Source of the DNA: Montifringilla adamsi
Lineage: Eukaryota; Chordata; Aves; Passeriformes; Passeridae
Direction of reading: 5' to 3'
NCBI GenBank assembly: GCA_017590115.1
Contig: JAGGNK010000002.1
Span: 16,983,264 to 17,047,263, forward strand
Length of the DNA: 64,000 nucleotides
This document shows, one piece after another, positions 49,295 to 62,200 of this stretch. Position numbers and translations under genes: made by a program. The first letter of the stretch is position 1. Each line of letters starts with the position of its first letter. Below the pieces are notes generated by a model. It ran no database searches. It saw nothing but the letters and a program-made list of their open reading frames with translations, and was not told where the DNA came from.

Positions 49295-50397
49295 AACCTG
49301 TCCTTGTTGTTCTCTGCTCAGCCCTCAGGACAGCCCAAATCTCAGGCACTCCTGAGCCCAACCCAGGCCCCGCTGGTTCTGCTGCCCTTCTCCAGCAGCC
49401 TGGCCCAGCACCACGGAGAGCTCCGCAGGGTTTTGTGCCTGGGGGTGGGATGATGCACCTGCAGCGCCTTGTGGCAGTGTGCCCGTGCTCTGGCCTGGCA
49501 GAGCCTGCACGGGGCTCTCTGGGCTGTAAAAACATCCAGAGAGGTTTTTCCATGTCAGTGCTCCTACCAAACAGCCACCCTTTGATCCATGGGGGAAATA
49601 GTCCCTGGGAGATAATCTGAATAGCAAAGCAGAAATCAAACTGCTTTTTCTGTGCATCTTTGATGCACTAGAACTTAATTTACTTTATGCATAGAACTGC
49701 TTTAATTTTACCTGGAGGCGAGGTAACATTTGGATTGCTTCTTATTTTTTTTTTCTTTTTAGGAAATCCCATTACAGGTATTAAAGTGTTCCATGCCTAT
49801 ACAAACAGGCTGCAGATTAATCGTTATCCCTTTTATTTTATTTTTTTTCAATCAGGCTGAAGCATGGGCTTCTATGACTTGTTTAGTTTGGAGTCACTGA
49901 AATTAAAAATTAATTAATTGCAAACAATTTATCTGTCAAGTTATCCTTTGTGTAATATAAATATGGTGTATCCTATTCTGCAGGTAGATGTTAAAACTCT
50001 CTTGTCTTTATAAGGCAGAGACACAACAAGCATGTCCCAGGAAAAGCACAGCTTAGTTTACAACCCATCTTTGTACTCCATTAAGCCATCCCAAATTGGT
50101 TGAGCAGCAGTGATGTTTCTGTGATTTATCAGTGGGAACTCTGACTTCTAAGTAAGTGAAAGCCAGAGTATATAAAAGCAGGTACGTCAAATTAGGTGTA
50201 CAAATTAAATCACAAGATTTAGGTTTCTAAGAAAGTTCTGACCTAATTTTTCTTAGTGTCAGTCACTTGCTGATCCCATCTTCCTCACAAGGACAGGTGG
50301 GTTTTCTAAAAATATCTGTGGGAGTGTAGCTTTAAACACCTCATTCTGAAAATAAAGCAAGGTAAGCATTTTTAAATCCTGGGATTGGGCTTGAATC
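49295..50397. other. Non-coding sequence with a microexon-like segment
   Basis: No gene is recognised. At 49740-49780 a T-rich tract ending in TTTTTAG is followed by 15 bases (49763-49777) and then CAG|GTATTA, the arrangement of a very short exon (see findings). At about 50168 a TATATAAAAG string lies in unremarkable sequence. The left part (49320-49520) is GC-rich, with open frames spilling over from the minisatellite. Confidence 0.5.
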
Positions 50398-50641
50398 TCT
50401 GATATTTAGATTAGATATCAAGAAGAAATTATTTATTTTACTTGAGGGTGGGCAGGCCCTGGCACAGGGTGCCCAGAGCAGCTGGGGCTGCCCCAGGGTC
50501 CCTGGCAGTGCCCCAGGCCAGGCTGGACAGGGCTGGGAGCAGCCTGGGACAGTGAAAGGTGTCCCTGCCACGGCAGAGGGTTGGAAATAAATTATCTGTG
50601 AAGTCCTTTCCAACCCAAACCACTCTGTGATTCTCTGTTCT
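50398..50641 (+). mobile_element. CR1 LINE 3' fragment, + strand, 5'-truncated
   Basis: A CR1 3' end on the + strand. It starts near TTAGATTAGATATCAAGAAG, continues with GAGGGTGGGCAGGCCCTGGC, and then GGTGCCCAGAGCAGCTG. It passes AGTGAAAGGTGTCCCTGCC and ends with CTTTCCAACCCAAACCACTC followed by a decayed octamer (TGTGATTCTCTG). Only the region downstream of the reverse transcriptase is present, so the copy is dead. The left boundary is approximate. Confidence 0.93.
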
Positions 50642-53600
50642 GATCTGCAATCTGCTGAATGCTCTTTCATTAAAACTTATTTAAAGTCTGGTGCAGTGAC
50701 ATCAATAGTGAAGGTTTAACTCTTAAACAAAGTTTATTTCTACCTAAAAACTATGTTCAAATAAAATTTTTGAAGTTGGCTTCTGTAGGTTTATATACAT
50801 TTTCTGTGTGCTACCTGACAGAATTATGGGATGCCCAACAGCAGCTGCCCATTCAGTTTTCTCTCTGCCTAAAGCTGGCTCGTATCTGTGCTGGGATTCT
50901 TTTCTTTCCCCTAAATACTGTTGTCTAATAAGGAGAAGCTACTTTCTACTACTCCAAATTTTAATTAGAGCACTTGATTAATGCAGAATTCTATTCTGTC
51001 TTAAGAGCAAATCCCCCCAGACTTTGTTAAATTCTGTTGTCTGTGGGTCAGAGTTTAGAGCAGTGATTGGTCTCTAAAGGAGTTAATACTTTGGGCAGTG
51101 GGAGCTCAGTAAAGCAAGTGCATTAATATTTTCATCAATTCCAGCTAGCGTACAGTATTTCACTGGTCAGATCTAATTTGCTTGATGAGACATCACTGAA
51201 AGATGTTATCTATAGTGTAAGCTTAGGAATTGATTGTAACACATAATTCAAGGGCACTGTTTCATGCCTAGGGCAAGAAATGCTATTTTTCTCTTCATTT
51301 AATTTTCTCTTTTATAATAGCTTACCTTTTCCAAACTATCCACCAGATTTGTTTGTAGATTTGCAGAGAAGCAAAAAATATGTTAATAAAGCACCCTAAA
51401 CTGGTTTTGTTGGTTTTTTTTTCCACTTGGACCCCCTGTAAAATTGTGTTTATTTTTGCCAATTTGTGTTGGAATGTGGAAATATCTCAGGCAAGTGGGA
51501 TATCAGTTTTTATTTGCATTCAAAGCTACTGTACAGGGTTATCCCAATCCTGAGTCATTAAAAGAAATAACTTGGACATCAGAGTTTTACCAATATTGTG
51601 AAACTCACATTAAACAGGCTCCACTTGATACTTTATATATGTATTTTTATATGTATAGACACATAAACAGAGCACTCAGACTTTAGCTAATATCAATTTA
51701 GGTGTATCTGAAAGCAGAATCTTCAGCTCCCAGACTGGAATTCTTACATTGATTGGCTTGAAAATGTCCCCTCTCTACTGTCCCCTCTTCCTGTCTTGTG
51801 TAAGGCTGGAGACAGCCTTGTGCCTCAGGAATGCTGTTGGTTTTATTAAGCAAATATATTTCACTGCTTTGGACACTTCATGGTGGGTTTTCCCCTGTAA
51901 TAAGAGAGAATAGACTGTGATGAGTCTGCTGGATACTTCAGGCCCACAGGAAATTTAGTGCTGTGTGTGTGTGCCCTTATCAGTGGCACTCCCCTGGGAC
52001 TGCAGGCATAAATCCACTGCTGCCCCTACAGCTGCCATTCCGATGGGCCAGGAAATGCTGACACTCCAACTATTAAAACAAACCATCAGTAGTTTTCCAC
52101 AGTGAAAATTTCAGATTTCAGACAGTTCAAGCGTCATTGACCTCGGATGGGTGTAATTTAGTAGGATTTTTGTACGTTTGCTTTTTCCTATAAATGCTGT
52201 TAGCTCAGTTAGCTAAGTTGTAAGTAATGTTAAAAAGCTGTACTTGAGTGCACTCTTCAGCTGATGCTGGACACGGGAATAATTGGGATTGCATTTGGCA
52301 TAGTATTTTCTAATTTCTAAGATTCAGGTAGGTAGCAAAGTCAGAATATATCAGGGCAGAGCACTGACAAGAATGACCAAAAGAAGGAAATTAATTGTAA
52401 GAAAGTTGGTTTTATACCCATGACCATAACCTGCCTATTCTTACTGCTTGCAGCAGGGGCTTGTGTCTCCCTCTCTTGTTTCTTTATTTTACTGGGAAAA
52501 GGTTTCCCTTTCTGTAGCCAGTGTTGATTCTGTTTGTCCTCCTGCCCTCATTTCACAATATCCCTGAGGCTTTTACATGTGCAAATTTATTCATATCATC
52601 ACTGGCCCAGTGATTGGCACTGCCAAACACTTCCATCTGACTTAATGTCTAATAAATCATTAATTATTGAAGAAAAAGTCATGAATTTAGTCCAGATAAC
52701 TCTTTTCCTGATCAGATACCTGTCTGACTTTTCAAAAGGTTTGGGAATCCAAGTTCCACCTATCCATATCAGCATCACTCCAAAGTGACATCTTGTGGCA
52801 CTTCTGTGTGACATGAGGCAGGATTTCCTTTTTGCCTTGATGTCTGTGATCTATTTTCCTCCAATACACCACAGATTGACGTCTTTGGACACTATTTTAC
52901 CTTTTTTTTTTTTTTTTTAATTGCAGCAGCAGAGTTGGCTATTGGCCATTAGGATGCATCCAGTGGCCTCTTTGTGCAGTGGCTTGTGGCAAAACTCTGC
53001 TGTGGCTGTGATGCCCATGCAGAATCTGATGGCCCATGACCATAAGGGACTCGAATCATTGAAGGAATGAATGCTCCCAGTGCTCTGATTGTGCTTTGCA
53101 ATTCAGCCACAATGAAGATCCTGTATTGTTTTGCAGTGTTCATTTCTCATCCAAGCAAAATTATCTGACTCTTCGTGTGAGGTTATGCACTGAATGCATT
53201 TGGTGCCCCTCGTGTGAGCATGTCCGCTCAGGATTCAACACTTCCCTTTGACTGAAATTGCCATTATAGGTGCTGTTCTCAGGGTTCAAATTAATTTCCT
53301 GTTGGACAGGAATGCTAACGAGCTCCAGTGAGTTGTAACTGCAGTGGGAGTCAGCTCAGCTAAAAACTGAAAAGTAAATTGATGATCTTTTGATTTACTT
53401 AGTGTTAGGATTGCCTTTCTTATAGGGGAGGCTCCATGATTCTCAGAGGTTTTTGAATGGCATTTAACATGGATTGGATTATGTCTTCTGTTGTCTATAT
53501 TTGGGCAGAAGGTATAGTTGTCACATTTTAATTAAAACATAGAATAGGTTACCTGGATCTGTTCATAAATTTTAGGACTTTACTGCAGGACATTTTGACC

Positions 53601-56600
53601 AGACATATGTGACCACCTTTCTCAGAATGTGTCTGATGAGAACAGTCCCAAGAACATAATTGTCTCTTAGATGAACCCCATTACTCATGAGAAGAAGAAA
53701 GATATTCCTCTTCATTGTCACATCACACTTCAGAATTCATAAATAACATTATTTCAGAAAGATTTTACTGTATGTCTGGGGTTGTGTTAAGGAGTTGGGT
53801 TTGTAGAAATCTCTGGAATACTTCTGCCTTGGTTCAGGCTCTGGCATTTTAAGTCACCTGTTCTTGCTGTGCTTCAGGTTCAGTGAGGATAATACTGATT
53901 TCTCTTCATGAAGGAACATTCTGATGAAGTCTTTGGAAATAATTCCAGGAAGTAAATTGCTTCTAAGGGAGCATTAAATTTAGGCATTTAAAACCCCTCA
54001 CAGTCACATATAATAAAGAAAATAATAGTAATAAATTACTCCATCTCATGCATTTAATTTTTAATAAAAATTTTCTATTGCCTAAAACTTTTTCAAAATA
54101 ACATTCCACAAATTCTGGCAATTATGTTGAGGCTGAACTGAATGTTCCAAGCTAATTTTGTTCCTTTCTTATACTGTATACCAAGTAGCTTGGGGAAGAA
54201 AAAAAAAAAAAAGAAGAAGAAAGTGTAGTTTTCCTACTCCAGAGCATTTTAACAGAGTATTTGTTGCCATAATTTAAGAAAAGGAATCAGACTACTGCTC
54301 TGGAAAGAAGGGAGGATCCCTGACTTGTAATGAGCAGTCCCTAGGGCTGTGTTTGTGTTGCTTTCTGTCCCCGTGATCAGAACTGGCTGAGATCATAAAA
54401 CCTTTGGATCAGGTCCTGCAGAAACAGAGGGTATGTTTGGTTTAGGTTTTGCATAAATACTTTCAGAGTGCTTTACCTTCCCAAAATCTGTCCCCTTTGA
54501 GTTCAGTGTGCTTTATTAGGGCTGAATTCTGCCTGATTCCTTTAGAGGCACCGCAGCCGATCCTCTCCGGGGGTGACGAGAGGGGAAGCTCAGAGCTCAC
54601 CCCTTCTGCAGGACAGAACCTGCTGGGTCCTGCAGGCTTCTTCCACACGTGTCAGACCATTCCCCAAAAGGCAGTTTGTTGCTTTGCCACCTCCCCCACA
54701 CAAAGAATAAATAATGTGAAATTAGGCAGACACCCAAGAGCTGGAAGCGCAGCAAGGCGTGGTGAGCAGCCGCGAGGGCGGTCGGCCGTGCTTTGGCATG
54801 GATCGAGGGGAGAACATTCCAGAGTTCCCCTGGCAGGGCCAGGCTTAACAAACAGGTCCACTTGACAAATTTCACCTCCCTTTCTGCTCATCTGGAAGCT
54901 TTCATCGCTGTGAATTTCCTCTCCTGAATTACCTGTGCAGTATTTCCTGCAGTCTGATGGCAGCTTGTAACTGGCTGGGATGCTCAGCTTTCCTCATTAC
55001 CAGCACTGCCTGGCTGCCCACTGAGTTAATTGCTCCAAGGTTTTGTACTGCCAGGCAAAATTTACCTGCAAAGAGGCAAAGACCCCATGCCAGAATTAGG
55101 TTTGTATCCAGAATCCTCACTTCTCTTCGCACAGAGAAATAAAACTCCTTGTCCAAAATGCTGGCACTCAGGTTTGCCACTGAGTGAAGGAATTTAGGAA
55201 GTGATGGCACAGTGATGGTTCCTGACCAGGCTGATCCTGATTTGATTTGATGTTACACAGACTCATGTTCATATAATGTTACTGAAGAGATGCAGATGTT
55301 TCATTCACAGTATTACTGAATGTCCCCCAGGCATTTGGTTGGTATTAGGGTGCTGTTCTGACATGACGGGATGTTATCCCTTTTAGTTGCATTTCAGTCC
55401 TGATATTTATGGGAAAATTTACAGGGGTTCATTTTCTATTCACTTCCTCTTGTAAAGGTAATTTGCTAAAAGTAAAAAAATAAAATAAAAAGAGGAATGG
55501 GCCATATGTGGAGACAGCTGTCCTGGTGAGTCCTGACAAGGTGGCCACAATGTCAGAAAAGTCCTGTCTCTGATGATGCTACACTGTTTGTGTTGCTTTA
55601 AAAGATATAATAAGTCATTAATGGGTATCTAATTATATTTCTACTTTTCAGCTTTCTATCACCCTTTCCTTAGAGCTTATGACAGGTCCAGTGACATCTA
55701 TTGTCCTTTTACTTTTGCTTAGAAATAATCTCTCCATGCTGTTTCTAAATGGCCACTGTAAAAAGGTTTGTGGATTTGGAAAGATAACTGTCTTATGTTG
55801 GGTATCAACACAGGCTGAAAGTTAGGAGCTGTGTCATGCACAGTTGTCTGCCACATCCCAATCCATTTTTCAGTGCTGCAAGGAAGGTGTGAGCCCTGCT
55901 GAGCTGGAGTGGCAAACGTGGTGTGAGGGTATTGACTGGGAGAGAAGCACATTTTTGTTCTTCCTTATCCGACACCCCGTCATCCTCTCTGCACCCTCCT
56001 GCTGCTTTTCTGCCAACATTGCCACTGTTCACAGAGCAAATTAAGTTTTCAAGTAGGTTTTCAACTTTTTCTAGTGTTGGCTTTAAGCAGTGGAGAAGGT
56101 GAATTATGGAAAGTCCAGACACCACAGCCCATGGGCTGGCTGCAGAAACAAGGGGTGCACTCAGGATTGCTCTGTCTGGTCCCTCTTGGAGCTCCAAAGG
56201 TTGGGATGATTCCCCCTTGACTCCTGGCAATGCTTTGGTGATGGAACTCCTTTGGTGCTGGAGCTCCAGCTCATTACTTTCAGCACCTCTTTTTGCTGCA
56301 GTCTGTCCTGACAGCTTGAAAGGGTATTGATTAAGGGCTTAACTCACTTTTTATCACAGCTAATTATATTTTTTTGGCTGGGTGCTAGATTTCAAGACAT
56401 TGGGTTTGCAGCAGCCTGAAGCACATGGAGGGGTGATTATAACTTGAGTGAACTGTTTGCTACAGGTTCTGACTACCAGCTATCAAAATTAGTATTCATA
56501 AGGAGTTTGAGAAGGAAAAATTTCCAGTCTTTTGAGATACCTGTTAAGAATTCAGATCTTATTTTCATCGTGGGTACTCAGCTGCTTCTCATCTTCCCTT

Positions 56601-59079
56601 ACTCACATTGCTGCTTGTGAAGATTTGGGAGGGGCTTGGAGCAGTGAACCACACAAATTTTGCTGCAGAATTGGCTCTGAGGCAGCAGTTGTGTTTCTGA
56701 AAGAGATGGTAGGAGCACACCTTTGAGAATGAGAGATGAAGAATTAACCAGGGGCAAAGGTCCTATTGTACTAATTAAATTTAATTACATTTATACGAGC
56801 ATCAGTAGAGCTAATTCATTTTTTTTCCTTTTTTTTTTAATAGTGTTTACATGGTTATAGAGTGTTCATTGTAGTGAGGTGCTAAAGTTTTCTTGTTATT
56901 CTGTGCCAATTTCTTTTCTTTCTGAAGCTAAATATGTATTTCTAAATACATTCTAAATCATCTTAAATTAAATAATTTAGTTAATCTGGGAAACATACTA
57001 AACCAGGTGTGTAGGAAGAAGGAACAACATTAATTAACTTTGTGAGGAATGAGACCAATATTGTTCATTTCCAGTTACTCCAATTTAGTTTCTCCGTTCC
57101 AGTTTCTAAAAAGAGAGCTGATGTAGGGTGTGGGGAGAGCTTTAATGTGGCAGTTTTCATAGTCACTCAAGTGAGTAAGCATCTTTCCCAATTGCTTCCA
57201 CAAACATGCTCTTGTACACTGCCACTGGTGCTGGTTTGTTGCGCCCAAATTACAGAGGTGATTGTTGAATCCTCCAGCATTTTGCAGTCAAAATCCTCTT
57301 GCTTTGAAAACAAAGGATTTTTGTTAGTCTAACTGAAATCTTAATGGTCTAAAGAACTTTTATTAGCCCTGTTATAATGATGCTTACACTTATAATTCCA
57401 ACTATATGCAGATAAAATTAATAAATGCCAGCTTTCTTTTATCTGCCCCTCTCTCAGCTGCTCAGGTGCTTTTACACTCCCTCACTGCTCAGTGGTTTCA
57501 TTCTGGAGGGAGGTGAGAATACCTCAGTCAGGAGCATTCAGATCCTTTCACAGAAATGTGATTCTGATGATTTCTTCTTCCCCACCCCTCACTATAGCCA
57601 GGGCCATCTTTACAGGCTTGCTAAAAATCCTCCACCTTGCCCTTCATGTGACTGCTTTGGCCCAAATTTATTCTATGCAGTGATGCTGGTTCTTGTTTCT
57701 CCTTGTTAACCCTAAAGCTCCCAGGGGTGCATTCACCACCAAAGGATGGGTTTGTGCCTCTGCTCCCTCCAGTGTCACCCAGTGCCTGCTGTTCCAGGGG
57801 CTGCCCCTCCGGTCATGCCCTGCCTGCTCTCCTCCTCTGTGCTGCACTCCATCTGCAGTCAAAGCCGGTTCATCTTCCCCAGAATGACTGCCTGTGCTGC
57901 TGTTTATTAGTTCCATTTACTTTTATGTGTCTCTATAAAACAAGAGCTGCTTCCCTGAACCAGAAGCTCGCGAGCAGTTGTGCATTTCTGAGAGTGGCTG
58001 TGCCAGGCAGACGGGCAAGCAGAGCAAGCACAGCTCAGCCCAGCAGGGCACGTCCAGCAAAGCCTGGCAGCACCTGAGCTCTGAGCTGAGCTTAGCCCAG
58101 AGTTCTGCCCTGTGTGGAAATTGTAAGGGCAAGGAGAATTCCAGATTTACCGACTTCCTAGGCTGCATGGCAAAGGAATAATGTGAATTAGCTGCACTTT
58201 TATTCCCTGCAAACATATCACAGAGTAAACCTCCCTCTTTTCTCTTTCACTGCAGTAAGCTGAAACTCTGAGCTGCCTTTTTCATATTTAGCTTTTTGCA
58301 GACTTCACCTTCTTACATCACTAGTCCTTCATCCCCAGGCTGGTACCTGCAGCTGCAGCTCTTGTTTCATTCATGGCTTTTGCTGTGCTCATTTTCCTTA
58401 CCTGGGGATGGGTCCTGAAAGGTGCCCAGCAGGGAAATATCTGAACGCTGAAAAATAACGGTTAATTCTTCTTACTAATGAATCACAGGGATTAAATGTA
58501 TATTTGGGTGCTTTCTCTGCATCCTTAAATGTTCAGTTTTGGGCAGAGGCCCCAGGACTGTGTGTGGTGAAGATGCTGAGCACAGAGCACACAAAGAGGG
58601 AAGTCTGGACTCTGAGTAATTTGTAATGAGCATTTGTAAGTAATTCCAGGTATTAAATGTAACAGCGCTCTCTCCCCCTGTGATTTTCTGCACCCATTTT
58701 TTCTGTCTCTTCCTTGATTGCTAATCAAATTGCATATAGAAATGTTTTCCTGATGAGTCTCTGTCTCTGGGCAGTCTCTCCTCTGTGCTTCACCACCAAA
58801 ACATGTAATTTGATCACTGTGTCTATATAATAGAATTCATTTTTTCAGAAGCTTGAAAGCATTCCCCTCTGTGCCAAAGGCTAAATATCCCAGAGTCTGT
58901 TAAGTGGACTTGTCCCCCAAGTCTAAGGAAATAAATAGAGCGCTGATTTGATAGTTTTAAGTACAATTTAAATAATCACAGTATCCCATTTCATAAACTG
59001 CGTGCTGCCACAGGCTTCTCCCTTTTGATTTTCATGTTTGGAAATGTTCTGCTGGGCTCTGTGTCCTTGTGGCCAGGGA
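50642..59079. other. Non-coding unique sequence
   Basis: No gene or transposon is recognised in 8.4 kb. A T17 run at 52902-52918 followed by AATTGCAG resembles a strong 3' splice site. It precedes a 46-codon open stretch with no match I know and no clear donor. The CpG cluster at 54552-54805 is listed separately. A 141-codon open frame on the - strand (55805-56230) has no motif I recognise. Confidence 0.5.
54552..54805. promoter_or_regulatory. CpG cluster, possible small CpG island
   Basis: Thirteen CpG dinucleotides occur in about 254 bp, eight of them within 54748-54805, where GCGC, GGCG, CCGCG and GGTCGGCCG words follow closely. The rest of the window is strongly depleted in CpG. Clusters like this mark promoters, unmethylated enhancers or young GC-rich insertions. 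No TATA box, exon or CR1 similarity is seen next to it. Whether it is functional cannot be told from sequence alone. Confidence 0.35.
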
Positions 59080-59192
59080 GGATGAAGGGTTCCTGGAGCA
59101 GTGTGGCCAGCAGCTCATGGGGGAGATCCTCCCCCTGCACTCTGCCCTGCTGAGGCCACATCTGGAGCACTGTGTCCAGTTCTGGCCCTTGG
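59080..59192 (+). mobile_element. CR1 LINE internal ORF2 fragment, truncated at both ends
   Basis: A short internal piece of CR1 ORF2 on the + strand. In frame it reads SALLRPHLEHCVQFW, which matches the well-known CR1 ORF2 stretch downstream of the reverse transcriptase catalytic domain, and at DNA level GTGTGGCCAGCAGCTC and CACATCTGGAGCACTGTGTC fit the same region. It lacks the 3' end that the other copies share. The similarity stops abruptly at about 59192, just before a G/T-rich stretch and a homopurine tract. Truncation at the 3' side is unusual for CR1 and points to a later deletion or insertion. It is not functional. Confidence 0.85.
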
Positions 59193-59221
59193 TTTTGGGA
59201 TTTTGCTTATTTGCTTTTACT

Positions 59222-59282
59222 GGGGGGGAAAAAAAGAAAAAAAAAGAAAAAAAAAAAAGGGGGGGGGGAAGAAGGGAGAAGA
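59222..59282 (+). repeat. 61-bp homopurine tract (A/G only)
   Basis: All 61 bases of the + strand are A or G: G7, then long A runs broken by single G bases, then G10 and a GAAGAAGGGAGAAGA tail. Perfect homopurine/homopyrimidine tracts of this length can form triplex (H-DNA) structures if mirror symmetry is sufficient. Here the symmetry is only partial. The tract begins about 30 bp after the CR1 breakpoint at 59192. Confidence 0.9.
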
Positions 59283-62200
59283 TTATAATTCTCCCTATAT
59301 TTCTGAAGCATTTTACTTTTTTATTTTTTCAAAAGTTGTAGGCTTTCGTGTGTTTGTCCAAGCTCTCTAGAATGGGTCAGTGATTCTGTAAAAGATTTGA
59401 GGCAATAATGAGGAGCACACGTGAGCAGAGCAGGAGACAGAATCCAGCTGTTACTGCATCGCCCGTGATGGCACTCTCAGACCCAAGTGAATAACAGACC
59501 TTTTAGGAGCTAAACTGCCAGCCTGTCCCTAAAATATTCCTGTTTTTCTTATTGAGCTGGCTGTAGCTCCTGAGAGTCAGCAGGTGCTATTTCTGTGCTC
59601 CTGCTGTGGCTGTGGAGATGTGACACCAGCTGCCTTTGTCCCCTGTTTGTCACTCGTGTGCTTTGCCAAAGGTCAGGCCCTGAAGATTTCTGCTTAACTT
59701 TGGAGTCTGGTTTCTGATGCTGCACCAAGGCAAATTGTCTGTTTAAACACTGTCTGGAATGAGTTGTCTTTTGCTTACAGTGGGCTGATTTGAGTCACAG
59801 TCTGCAACGAATAATGAATGCAAAGGAGAGGTTGAAGTTCAGTCACAAATTATTATTTATGGAATTAGTGCTGACTTCTCGTTAGCACTTGAGTGTGCCA
59901 GACCAGCTCTGGAAGGAGTTAGGAGATTGCTTAATGAAGATTCATTTATTAAGATGCATGGCTGACCAATACACTGGTTTTCACATTGATTTTAGGACTG
60001 GATAAGAGTGTGACCAACCTTTGCATAGCTGAGGAGTGAAAAGCACCTAAACTACTTTGGGCAACTTCTGAGTAATAGTTTTTAAATTTTCTACTCTTTG
60101 TATTAAGAAGTAGCTCATTCTTTCCTTCATTTCTTCTTTAAAAGCTTTGAAATAAAGAAATTTTGCTATATGATAATTTTTTTAAGTAGGACTTTGTATA
60201 ATAATGCAGGATGATATTGCACAACTAATCCTTAAATTTTCATTTCATATGGCAAAGCCTGCTGCAGTTCCCTCCACACAGGCAGATTTAGTCTGCTCCA
60301 ATCTTTGTGGTTCTGACAGACAAATTATATAGGAATGTCAAAAGTGTAAACACAGTATAAATACATCTGAAAAATAGAATGTCTACCAGATGTTTTATTC
60401 ATAGGCATGGACCAGTGTCACCTAATCAGGGGGGATAAATGTCTCTTTAAACATAAACAGTTTATGGATATAAATTGAGGTTATGTTGTGCCCCACCGTC
60501 ATGTCTAAATCTGTTTTTTTTTTTTTTTATTTTTCTCCTTAATAAAAATCATCTGATTGCTCAGAGGTGAATACCTACACATGGTTTAGGCACAAGGTAT
60601 TTTCTTGTTCCTGTTACAGTCATCCTCGGTGTGCACTCACCTTCTTTCACACCCTTCCTGCTCTGGGGAAAATCCAGGGAATACTCTTGGCTTTGATGGA
60701 ACAACTTAAAAATGCACCCAGGTGTAACCCAGGTGTTGTCAACAAAGGAACCTGGGGGCTCAGGTGTGACCCGTGGGGAGCTCAGTGCCCTCCCAAATTT
60801 CCATTCTGCTGAACTTAAAAACCAATCAAACAAACAAACCAACCAAGCAAAGAAAGAACCACCCACCCCAAACCACCCTGGATGTCCAATGCTTTATTTT
60901 CCTGGATGGGAAAACTGTCATTGATTGTTTGACTCAAGTTTTGAGCCGGCAGAGATAACACAAATCATTACACTTTAAACTATAAACTGCAAAAATTGAA
61001 CTTTCTGCCTTTGGTGGGAGCATCTCAGTGGGAACCTTTTGTCAGACGTTAGCTTGCACCGAGGAGACATTGACTGCACAACTTTCCATTGCTGGAGTTA
61101 ATTGTCTGCCCCTCTCTCACTGCTCCAGATTGATCTGGTTTTCTGCTTTTCCTGCAGACACGCTCCCTTGGAGGGCAGGTGGGCGCTTGGGCAGCACGTG
61201 GCAGGGGCTGTGCTGGATTTCTGAGCTTCAAAACAGACCTGAGAGGGGAAAAATCTACCTTGGAGTGCCTTGGCAAGCAGCAGGTGCCACAGAAATTTCA
61301 GTTGGTGTCTCCCAGTTCAGGGGCGCTCCTCGGAGGAAGGCAAAAGGGGGAGGTTAATGCTCCTTGTCCATGTCTGGGTGTCTCTGTCTTGTCCTGTGGG
61401 ACAGGAACAGCCTGCAGGTGATGATCAGCCAGCTTAAACAGCAAAATTTGACCTTTTTGGTTTTATTGTGTTACTTTTAATCAGCTTAGCATTTTACAAA
61501 TTTCCCTTAAATATAAAAAAAAAAAAAAAGAAAAGAAAAAATCTGTTTGCTTGTCTGCATAAATGTAAGAGATCTCTACCAACTGAAATGGAAAATATGT
61601 CCAAAATCAAATTAGGTTTCAGTATTTTTCATTCACTGAAACTATGAGAAAACCAAATTAGCTTGTCCTTTTTTATGGGTATTATCAAGATTCTTCTTAA
61701 AATAGTTTAGAAGTCAAACTATCTATTGATATAAATATTTTGGATGAACAAAACAGTAAAAGTCTGAGGGCACAATGTTTTCAGCTGCCTGGGATTAGCC
61801 TGATTTATTCTGCTTCCTGTTTTGGACTTAATTATGATATCACTAAATATTCCCAGAAGTATCACAGAACAAACAAATAAGCAAATTAAAAAGGAGTTTG
61901 GTTTAAGTTTTCTTTTTGTTTTGTTTGTTTTGTGGTTTTTTGTTTAGTTTTGTTCAGTTTGCCCTCTTGGGGGGATTACTTTTGGTTCTTTAAAGGCTTT
62001 AAAATGGCTGAAGAACTTGCTTAATCCATGTGCTGCTTGTGGAGAGATGAAAAAGAACATGACATAATTGAAGAAAGGCTGGTGTGAGAGCTAATGTGGT
62101 TTTCAGGAGCCTGTTGAGAAAATCATCCTCAGCAGTGGGACTCCACAGCAGCTTCTTGCAAGCACTGGGAAGGGAATTAATTCTTTGCCACCATCCCCTT

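Noticed and set aside
48963..49553. 196-codon open frame on the - strand with a Trp/Cys-rich repeat peptide, and related frames on both strands
   Set aside because: It is produced by the stop-free 17-bp minisatellite. All six frames are open there, and no gene context or known domain is present.
50166..50180. TATATAAAAG as a core promoter TATA box (also TATATAAAGG near 7836 and TATAAAGG near 17120)
   Set aside because: Such strings are expected by chance in AT-rich DNA, and no initiator, CpG island or transcript evidence accompanies them.
52902..53069. T17 plus AATTGCAG followed by a 46-codon open stretch, as a possible exon
   Set aside because: The acceptor is good, but no acceptable donor lies before the stop and the peptide is not recognised.
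55805..56230. 141-codon open frame on the - strand
   Set aside because: No motif, signal peptide or family recognised. The length is within chance for a GC-moderate stretch.
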